Shown here: positions 15,408 to 21,723 of the stretch, one piece after another
Layout of the letters: every line of letters begins with the position of its first letter
Numbering within the stretch: position 1 is the stretch's first letter
The notes under the pieces: generated by a model
Database searches by the model: none
Seen by the model: the letters and a program-made list of their open reading frames with translations, nothing else
Told to the model about the DNA's origin: nothing
DNA from: a virus
Length of the DNA: 64,000 nt
Virus record (IMG/VR): IMGVR_UViG_3300018055_000001
Coordinates: 64,001-128,000 of that record
Direction: 5' to 3' (one strand)
Position numbers and translations under genes: made by a program

Positions 15408-16664
15408 TTAGCCTGCGTTCTCTTCGTCGTACTCAACGGATCCTTCCTCACCGTCTCCTGCAAGTTCATCCTCCTCGGGTGGCTCCTGCGTTCTGGTTAC
15501 GGGGGTTCTTTGTAGCGGCTCATCTCTGTCGTCCGGGGGTAATCCGAACATCTTCTCCTGTTGGGCCAGCGGCGTGGGGGCGAATATCTTCGCGAGCTCA
15601 AGAGGCTTGCGTAAATCTTCGCCGTATTTTGGATTCAATGCACGTGGGCCGATGGCGCGTAGGATTTGTAGAGTTGTCTGCTTGTTGTTCGCGTCATCAG
15701 AACTTGGAATCTTCTTCACTTCAAGATCGAAGTCGAATAGCGTCGCTGATTCGGGATTCGAGCAGTTGGTGCATTGAATCATGTTGTCCAGGTACCCATT
15801 GTGTTTGCAGTGTGGACATTGAACAGCCTCATCGCGCATCCGTTGGATGTCGTCTTCAGAGAGTGCCGTTTCCTCGAAGATTACAATCGCCTCGCCGCAG
15901 TTTTGGCAGATCAGGGCTAGCTCTTCGATGGTGTTGTTCCCACCACAGCTACGGCAGTGTCGGGCAAGGCTGTCCTCGTACTCCGTCAGTACTCGGAAGT
16001 GCCCGTATGGCATGGACCAGTGCTGTCGATGGCCTTCTTTTCGCTTGAACCCAGCTGCCGCGTATTCGTCATTGCCTCGCACGGCACCCTTTTTCCAGTC
16101 GTAGTAGGGCTCTTTGGTACTTGGATTGACTTTGACTTTACCGCCTTCCTTGTCCGTTTGAGGGACTTGGTAGAAAGGGGCTTCCACAATCACCGTGAAC
16201 ACCCATTTGTCACCACGGCTCATGGCCTTGGGCTTGGATGCAGGTTTACCTCCAACGCTATTGCGTGTTCTCTCACGCCACTCCCACCAGAACCAATCAG
16301 CTGCTATGCAAGGTTGCCCTTTGCCCTTGAACTCCCCAAGAGGGCCTTCAGAACCAATACACCCAACTTTCTTTCCACCATGGAAGTAGTTGATGTACCG
16401 GAAGAACGGGAACGTAGCCGTGATGGGTTGGTTGTTTTCGTCGTAGGCGAAGTCCTTGTTGTCGTAGTCAATCACAGGGGCTTCGTACTCACCGGGCACT
16501 AGACGGATGATGTCTGCTGGTCCGGTCTGGGGTGGCTCATAGCGATTGACGAAGTAAGGGGCGCTTCTTCCCCCGCCAGACTTCGGTGCGCGCCTGGAGC
16601 CGAGCTTCATCTTTTGCCGAAGGTTCATGCCTTGTAGGTTTGAATTGTTTTTGCCAAATGCCAT
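15408..16664 (-). CDS. Probable ssDNA-binding protein with two zinc ribbons
   Basis: This 418-residue protein resembles phage gp32-type single-strand binding proteins in design. It has a basic N terminus (RQKMKLGSRRAPKSGGG), a long core rich in Trp, Tyr and Phe, and a strongly acidic C-terminal tail (EEDELAGDGEEGSVEYDEE), which in that family recruits replication partners. Two four-cysteine ribbons are visible: C237, C240, C253, C256 and C283, C286, C298, C301. T4 gp32 has only one zinc site. It sits beside primase, helicase and polymerase. The family assignment is inferred from architecture and context, since no diagnostic motif is long enough to be certain. Confidence 0.65.
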   Translation of the reverse strand: MAFGKNNSNLQGMNLRQKMKLGSRRAPKSGGGRSAPYFVNRYEPPQTGPADIIRLVPGEYEAPVIDYDNKDFAYDENNQPITATFPFFRYINYFHGGKKVGCIGSEGPLGEFKGKGQPCIAADWFWWEWRERTRNSVGGKPASKPKAMSRGDKWVFTVIVEAPFYQVPQTDKEGGKVKVNPSTKEPYYDWKKGAVRGNDEYAAAGFKRKEGHRQHWSMPYGHFRVLTEYEDSLARHCRSCGGNNTIEELALICQNCGEAIVIFEETALSEDDIQRMRDEAVQCPHCKHNGYLDNMIQCTNCSNPESATLFDFDLEVKKIPSSDDANNKQTTLQILRAIGPRALNPKYGEDLRKPLELAKIFAPTPLAQQEKMFGLPPDDRDEPLQRTPVTRTQEPPEEDELAGDGEEGSVEYDEENAG

Positions 16665-16710
16665 TTCTTGTATTCACTTTCTATTGCCACTCAGGGCATT
16701 GTTGATGTCA

Positions 16711-17685
16711 CTATGTGACGAGGATTTCGTTGTAGCTGACTGCCGCTTCAACTAACCCAGGAAGTTCCACTAAGGGTACGTCGGTGGGCTGGTTGTAGTT
16801 ATACTCCACGATCTTGACGTGAGGCGAGTACTTTGACAGGTCGTGGCTGATCTTTACGTACCCGTCGATCCCTGCATCGTCATTATCTAGCATGAGGATG
16901 TAGACCCCCTCCATCTTCTCCAAGATCCATTGCTGCTCCCAGCTCATGGATTTAGTCATCAGGGCCACTACATTAGGGATTCCAGCTTGGGTGAGCCACA
17001 TGCATGCCTTGAACCCCTCGACGATTACAATCCTGGGTAGCTCGCTATGGAATACGGACGGAAGTACCCGGTGGGCATTCCAGAGAAGGCAGTTCTTGTC
17101 CGTCTCATAGGTGGGTAGTTCCCACTTTTTGTATTCTTCCTTGTAGACCTTGTACCTGATTGCCTCCGTCTTCTGCACGGCTCTTCCGCTGATTCCCACC
17201 AGGTGGCCCTCGAGGTCTCTAAGGGGGAAAGTGATCCTGTTGTGCTCGCGGTCGACGCCCACTTCGAAACTCTGCAAGGTCCCTCTGGTAAATCCCTCAG
17301 CTAAAAGAGATCGCGGGCACCGGTGGAAGATGCCCAGGAGCTCCTCTGGTACTCTTCTGTTGGAATCCATGACCACACCGGGCCTGGACGGATCTGGAGG
17401 AGGTGGAGCATTTTCCTTCAGTTCATCCAGAGTTTTTCCGTAGTGAAACTTGATTTCATCACGGGACATCCCCAGCTTGGAGAGAAAGCTTCTGAAGTTG
17501 CCTTTTTCACCACATGCGTAACAGAGCCAGAGCCCGGTGTGGATATCGATTGCGAAGGATGGGTGGGAATCGTCGTGAAACGGGCAGACTGCTACTAGGT
17601 TGTCGGGTCCTGCGTGGCGTACCTTGCTTAGATGCGCGTAGACTGTCTGCTTCACATGGGCAGTGGACGATGTGTCATTGCTCAT
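16711..17685 (-). CDS. dnaG: DnaG-type primase
   Basis: This 324-residue primase has a CHC2-like zinc finger (C34 and H37 in CPFHDDSHPSF, C55 and C58 in CYACGEKGN). The TOPRIM core follows, with the conserved Glu in IVIVEGFKACMWL and the DxD-type acidic site in LDNDDAG. There is no C-terminal helicase-interaction domain of the full bacterial length, so the protein is compact. The start overlaps the end of the DnaB gene by ATGA, which fits a primase-helicase pair that makes RNA primers at the phage fork. Confidence 0.88.
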   Translation of the reverse strand: MSNDTSSTAHVKQTVYAHLSKVRHAGPDNLVAVCPFHDDSHPSFAIDIHTGLWLCYACGEKGNFRSFLSKLGMSRDEIKFHYGKTLDELKENAPPPPDPSRPGVVMDSNRRVPEELLGIFHRCPRSLLAEGFTRGTLQSFEVGVDREHNRITFPLRDLEGHLVGISGRAVQKTEAIRYKVYKEEYKKWELPTYETDKNCLLWNAHRVLPSVFHSELPRIVIVEGFKACMWLTQAGIPNVVALMTKSMSWEQQWILEKMEGVYILMLDNDDAGIDGYVKISHDLSKYSPHVKIVEYNYNQPTDVPLVELPGLVEAAVSYNEILVT

Positions 17686-19115
17686 CGGATTTGCCCCTTC
17701 GTGGTTATGCTCCTGGCATAGTTGAGGTCTTCACCCTTCTTGGCCATTTTGGTCAGGTCTTTCTTGTTGGGGCCTTTTCCTGGAGGAGCCTGCCCGCTGG
17801 CTTTTTCATCTTGTCGGTCGTCGCGCTGTTTGGCGTTGTTGATTTCCTTGGAGCTCAAGTTGCGAATGTAGCCGAAGTTCGTGGCTGGAACCCCATAGAT
17901 TTGGCACCCAGAGAAGTGAAATTCTCTGGCGCCGCCTACCACCATGGTGATCTTGGGATTGGGGTCGTCTGAATCCTCCTTTGGGTCTTCGTTGATGACT
18001 CGAATTGCGGCCGTGACATCTTGAGCAATTGCGTCCGAGTATGCTATTTCATCCAGGTTGGCCCCTTTGTGAGCCGCAGCAGAACGTGTTGCCTGCATGG
18101 TGGCTACAAGTGGAACCCCAGTTTCGAGAACCATTTGGCGGGCGGCACGTGAAATGTTTTGTACTCGGAAGTTGTCCTTCTGACCTTTGCCTCCACGGTT
18201 GTCGCTCATGAGGTACAGCCCGTCTATGAAAACTACATCAGGCTGATACCGTTTTACTTTCGACGTAAGCCACTCGATGGTGTCTCCGTTGTCAGTGTCT
18301 TTGCCGTCCAAGCACACCATATCCTTGGCATAGCGGCGTACATCTCGAGCTAAGTCCAGAAGTTGAGCTAAGCGTGCACGTTCTTCATCTGTCAGCCTAC
18401 CCATGCGGAACTCTTGGTAGGGTAAACGTTGTAGACAGGCACCGACTCGTTTGAAGATGTTGTCGGCCGTCATTTCCTTTGTGTAGATCAAGGGGACTTT
18501 CCCTTGGTTGAACACGTTGGCTATGAACTCCGCCAGCACCCAAGACTTCTTGCTCTTAGGCCTGCCGTAGAAAACGATGTAATCGTCTTTGTCTACGCCG
18601 CCTGATGCGTCGTTGAATGGATCCCATGGCCAACGGCATACGGATAGATTGACCCCGGATTTCCGCAGATCATGATCATCTACGGCTCGTCCCAATGCGT
18701 CAGCGAAGCTGACATCGTCTTTAGCCCCGTAACCTACGGACAGAACTTTGTGCTGAAGTAGTTGCGTGCAGGATGCCGCAGTCTTGATCGGGTCATCCTC
18801 AGTATCCACCAGTGCCCTGGCTATGGAGGCATTGCTCATCAGATGGCGTTGCCTACGTACTTTCATGCAGTACAGCTCTAGTGGGGTGCCTTCGTCATTG
18901 CAGAATACGAATGACGGAAATTCCTGTTTGACTGCGAACTCTCCTAAGTTCCCACCGCCGTTTCTCCTGTCACGGTGTACAGCCAGCATTCTGTTGAAGA
19001 TCGCAATGCCCTCGTTCGATCTGAAGTCGTCTGCGTTTATGCCCCATTCCAGCGCTTTCTCGAATTCTTTCTTCCGGACGATGTGGCTCAGCAGCGCATG
19101 CTCCATGTTTGACAA
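17682..19115 (-). CDS. dnaB: DnaB-like replicative helicase
   Basis: This 477-residue protein has a DnaB N-terminal helical domain (about 1-120) and a RecA-fold ATPase domain. The P-loop is GRPKSKKSW at 184-192. The usual second glycine is a lysine, but the key K190-S191 pair is kept. Walker B is PDVVFIDG with D298, followed by LVATMQ. The TTG start at 19115 follows GGAGA by eight bases. An ATG at 19106 is the alternative. It is the first gene after a sigma70-type promoter at 19150-19178 and overlaps primase downstream. It should unwind the fork as a ring. Confidence 0.85.
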   Translation of the reverse strand: MSNMEHALLSHIVRKKEFEKALEWGINADDFRSNEGIAIFNRMLAVHRDRRNGGGNLGEFAVKQEFPSFVFCNDEGTPLELYCMKVRRQRHLMSNASIARALVDTEDDPIKTAASCTQLLQHKVLSVGYGAKDDVSFADALGRAVDDHDLRKSGVNLSVCRWPWDPFNDASGGVDKDDYIVFYGRPKSKKSWVLAEFIANVFNQGKVPLIYTKEMTADNIFKRVGACLQRLPYQEFRMGRLTDEERARLAQLLDLARDVRRYAKDMVCLDGKDTDNGDTIEWLTSKVKRYQPDVVFIDGLYLMSDNRGGKGQKDNFRVQNISRAARQMVLETGVPLVATMQATRSAAAHKGANLDEIAYSDAIAQDVTAAIRVINEDPKEDSDDPNPKITMVVGGAREFHFSGCQIYGVPATNFGYIRNLSSKEINNAKQRDDRQDEKASGQAPPGKGPNKKDLTKMAKKGEDLNYARSITTKGQIR

Positions 19116-19149
19116 TCAGATGGTCTCCGCTGGTGAAAGGGGGGGAGTG

Positions 19150-19178
19150 ATACTGCGATTTGGATAAATGCGTGTCAA
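19150..19178 (-). promoter_or_regulatory. Sigma70-type promoter for the dnaB operon
   Basis: On the minus strand TTGACA (19178-19173) is followed after 17 bases by CAGTAT (19155-19150), about 35 bases upstream of the dnaB TTG start. The -35 is a perfect consensus and the spacing is ideal. It would be read by the host polymerase and would drive dnaB, dnaG and genes downstream as early genes. Confidence 0.65.
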
Positions 19179-19189
19179 CCAAATCGCAG
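19153..19189. promoter_or_regulatory. 11-bp dyad overlapping the dnaB promoter
   Basis: CTGCGATTTGG (19153-19163) and its exact reverse complement CCAAATCGCAG (19179-19189) flank the promoter spacer and the -35 box. One arm covers half of the -10. The placement is that of a repressor operator. It could also form an RNA hairpin ending upstream transcription, but no U-run follows. Confidence 0.5.
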
Positions 19190-19242
19190 CGAACCACTAC
19201 ATGTTGTGCATACTGTCACGTATGGCACCAAGCTCTGGCGTG

Positions 19243-19581
19243 TCAGATAGAGGTAGCCTCACCGGTCGGAGAAGCATGCTCTCCAATGCCGGTAGGAGGC
19301 CTATTTGCAAGTGACTCGGTCTGCCCGCGTGCCGGAGTTGCCGTGTCCTGTATGAACACGATACCCGCCACATCTTGCTCCATACTCTCCCTGAGCATTG
19401 TCAGTAGATCCAGCGTTGATTTGGACCATCTGGACACTGTGGTTTCTCCGTACGTGTTGCCATTGGCCAAGTTCACAAAGGCTGCATGTGCAATGAGCCT
19501 CACGTCAGTCGTGCTGAAGTCGATTGCTTCTATTTGGAGAACAGCCACTCCATCGAAATCCGGAACACCTCGTACAGGCAT
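19243..19581 (-). CDS. Hypothetical protein in the replication operon
   Basis: This 112-residue protein has an alpha-beta pattern (GVAVLQIEAIDFS, VRLIAHAAFVNLAN) and a Pro/Gly/Thr-rich tail. The ATG at 19581 was chosen because it follows GGAGG six bases upstream and starts three bases after the previous stop. No motif is recognised. It is the last gene of the upstream minus-strand operon, just before the dnaB promoter. Confidence 0.55.
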   Translation of the reverse strand: MPVRGVPDFDGVAVLQIEAIDFSTTDVRLIAHAAFVNLANGNTYGETTVSRWSKSTLDLLTMLRESMEQDVAGIVFIQDTATPARGQTESLANRPPTGIGEHASPTGEATSI

Positions 19582-19583
19582 GA

Positions 19584-19874
19584 CTAGCCTCCTTTGTTGA
19601 ATTCTGCCCAACTGTCTCGAAGAAGCTCTAACGCTTTGCTGAACGCGAGCTCCCCAGCCTTGTTGATGGTTGGCTCGTTCTGATCGCAGGCTAGGCTCAC
19701 AGTAACGGATACCTTCATGGCCCCGAAGTCCAAGCCTTCGGAGAGTCCAATGGCTACCTTCGCAGGGCTTGTATTAGTCTTGGAGACCAGCTTTTTGTAC
19801 TGGTCTCCGACAATTTGCCCCGTATCAGCAGCCCTTCCGGAGGCCCCTTCCCTCACTCGGGTGTAGTTGTTCAT
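19584..19874 (-). CDS. Hypothetical protein, 96 residues
   Basis: The product has a polar N terminus, a central beta segment (FGAMKVSVTVSLACDQNEP) and a C-terminal helix (AFSKALELLRDSWAEF). The start overlaps the upstream stop as ATGA. Small proteins of this build are often found in phage replication operons. No function can be assigned. Confidence 0.55.
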   Translation of the reverse strand: MNNYTRVREGASGRAADTGQIVGDQYKKLVSKTNTSPAKVAIGLSEGLDFGAMKVSVTVSLACDQNEPTINKAGELAFSKALELLRDSWAEFNKGG

Positions 19875-20353
19875 GCGATGGTGATCGGATCTGGGCTGTG
19901 ATAGCTACGACTGATGGTCCTGAAGTGTTCTACGCACTCCTTGGGGATTTTCCCAGAGGCGATGGCCGCCTCAACGATGTTGGGGTCGACCTTGAGCTGT
20001 TGCACTTTGGCCTTTGTTCCGCCGCTTTGCATAAACAGCTCTTCTCCAAGTTCCTCGTACATCTTGGTGGCGTCGTACTTTACGCTCACTGAGAAGTTTT
20101 CGAATGGACCGCAGGTTACACCTCTGGACCTAACGACATTGACAGCTTCTTCTAGTGCTGTGTTGTATTGGTCCACCAAGTCTGTGAGCTTCAGGAATAC
20201 TTCAGGATGATCCGCCTTCAGGGCGTCTATTTCCTGTTTCAGGTCGACCACCTTTTGTACTTCAGGGATTTCTGTCACCGGTAGCCGTGGCCCCTTGGTG
20301 GCCCCTGCCGCTGCAGCCGCTGGTGTAACTGGTGTTCTTTTCTTGCTAGCCAC
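19871..20353 (-). CDS. Hypothetical protein, 160 residues, GTG start
   Basis: The GTG at 20353 follows GGAGG by seven bases, and a longer ATG frame would overlap the upstream gene by 62 bases. The N terminus is basic and Ala/Pro-rich (KKRTPVTPAAAAAGATKG). A helical region (VDLKQEIDALKADHPEVFL) follows, then a beta segment (FENFSVSVKYDATKM). It ends with a four-base overlap to the next gene. No family is recognised. Position next to the UDG-like gene suggests nucleic-acid metabolism, which is inference. Confidence 0.55.
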   Translation of the reverse strand: MASKKRTPVTPAAAAAGATKGPRLPVTEIPEVQKVVDLKQEIDALKADHPEVFLKLTDLVDQYNTALEEAVNVVRSRGVTCGPFENFSVSVKYDATKMYEELGEELFMQSGGTKAKVQQLKVDPNIVEAAIASGKIPKECVEHFRTISRSYHSPDPITIA

Positions 20354-21251
20354 TTTCGTCCTCCAATTCCATTTCATCGAGGATGTCCGTAGGTACGTCC
20401 TCTTCATAGGCCTCGGGCGTCAGGCCCTCAGTTTCTTCGTAATAGCGGTCGTAGATGACCTTCGCGAGAAACACGTCGCTGGTGAACTCTTGGAAGATGT
20501 TCCCCTCGGTAACGTCGTGTCGTTTGTCATAGACGGTGGTGATGTCGTAGGTGGGGATCATCAAGTACCGAACTTGGTTTTGTTCGGTAGGGGCGACAGT
20601 GACCCCTTTGACTGTATGCACCCATTCCTTTTTCTTGTTGGTGAGCACCGCACGGTAGCCAGCCCCGGGGACGTCAATTTCCATGGGGGTGCCGCGTAGC
20701 TTCTTGATGTTCACGCTGCATCCAGCCAGGAATGAAGCAGCCGGCTGCCCCATGGCTACAATGACGATGGGATCGATGCTGTAGATTTCCTGGTACAGCC
20801 TTGGAGAGCATTTCTCCAGCTGGTCCACCGTCGGTGGTTGGTCCTGAAAGATGATGCCACCAGGCCTACCGTTTCGGCCTGCATACATTCTCGGATGCCC
20901 CTCATTGTCCAATACAGGGGAACAAGATCTACATGCGGTCAGGTTAGTGACGTAGTAGGTCTTGACCCTGTAATGACTCAAGCATTTGCGAAATAGGCGG
21001 CCACTGTGGTCGTCGATGTACGGGCGACCGTGCCTTTCGTCGATGTTGGAGGGACTTCGCCCTACGAACAAAATCCCTCTTGCCTTGCCTTCTCCAAATA
21101 CAACATCGCCCGCGTTGGCTTGCCGTTGCTTTCCGAGGCCGCATTTCGAGCAGTTCGACCACTCCCGCTCCATGTCATGTAGTGGCAAGCTGAAATCTGG
21201 TCTGACTACGACCTTGGGCTTTTCCTCAGAATGGACTACGTCCTCTCCCAC
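20346..21251 (-). CDS. Uracil-DNA-glycosylase-superfamily protein
   Basis: This 301-residue protein matches the family 4 or 5 UDG layout. The N-terminal pair C34 and C37 lies in WSNCSKCGLGK. The active-site strand ILFVGRSPSNIDERHGRPY (about 60-78) corresponds to the GEAPG and GRPF motifs. VTNLTACRS with C107, then C147 in EKCSPRLYQ, complete four cysteines for a possible 4Fe-4S cluster. In typical enzymes the first motif is GEAPG, here GRSPS, so the usual Glu is missing and activity is uncertain. The GTG start follows AGGAGG. In phages such proteins may remove uracil or act with the polymerase. Confidence 0.65.
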   Translation of the reverse strand: MGEDVVHSEEKPKVVVRPDFSLPLHDMEREWSNCSKCGLGKQRQANAGDVVFGEGKARGILFVGRSPSNIDERHGRPYIDDHSGRLFRKCLSHYRVKTYYVTNLTACRSCSPVLDNEGHPRMYAGRNGRPGGIIFQDQPPTVDQLEKCSPRLYQEIYSIDPIVIVAMGQPAASFLAGCSVNIKKLRGTPMEIDVPGAGYRAVLTNKKKEWVHTVKGVTVAPTEQNQVRYLMIPTYDITTVYDKRHDVTEGNIFQEFTSDVFLAKVIYDRYYEETEGLTPEAYEEDVPTDILDEMELEDESG

Positions 21252-21723
21252 TGGATCCTCCTAGGTGGCTTAGAGCGCTGGCAGGCGCCGTTACGATGCC
21301 TGATCTCTTCGCTGATCTGGCAGTCGCCGCTTGCTCTGCAGCTAGCTGAGCATTCTTGATGAACTCCTTATACTGGTCGAAGTCTCCACCTTGCTTGTTG
21401 AGGTCATCCAGGTAGTACAGGCTCGCCCCGGTGAGAGAGAACTGCGCTGGGCAGTTGTACATGGTCGAATCAAGTCTGGTGGAGTAGTGGATTTTACCTA
21501 CTGCCACTCCCTTGGGAGTTTGGTTCATCTGAATTGGGCATCCGAATTCGTAGGCTTCCAGGCACTTGATGACCCCTCCACGCTCGTGAGCAGCATCAAT
21601 TTCCTCCCGATCCCCGAGTGCTAACGCGATGTACTTGCCGATACCGCAGGTGAACGCAACCCAGCAGGTTTTCCTGCCCTCGGGTTCCATTTGCTCGTTG
21701 TCTGTTGACTCATTTGACTCCAT
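21226..21723 (-). CDS. Hypothetical protein after the helicase gene
   Basis: This 165-residue protein begins inside the 3' end of the helicase gene in another frame, with a good ribosome site (AAGGAGCTACGTCATG). It contains a strand-rich middle (CWVAFTCGIGKYIALALGD, VAVGKIHYSTRLDSTMY) and a Ser/Gly-rich end. The overlap with the helicase is about 100 bases. No family is recognised. Confidence 0.5.
   Translation of the reverse strand: MESNESTDNEQMEPEGRKTCWVAFTCGIGKYIALALGDREEIDAAHERGGVIKCLEAYEFGCPIQMNQTPKGVAVGKIHYSTRLDSTMYNCPAQFSLTGASLYYLDDLNKQGGDFDQYKEFIKNAQLAAEQAATARSAKRSGIVTAPASALSHLGGSSGRGRSPF

Noticed and set aside
15146-16048. A 300-codon plus-strand frame over the HNH and ssDNA-binding genes
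   Set aside because: It crosses two well-supported genes and their terminator. Its Ser, Arg, Leu and Cys bias fits an antisense shadow.
19160-19600. A plus-strand frame of 146 codons over the dnaB promoter
   Set aside because: It overlaps the promoter and dyad and the minus-strand gene at 19243, which has a strong ribosome site.
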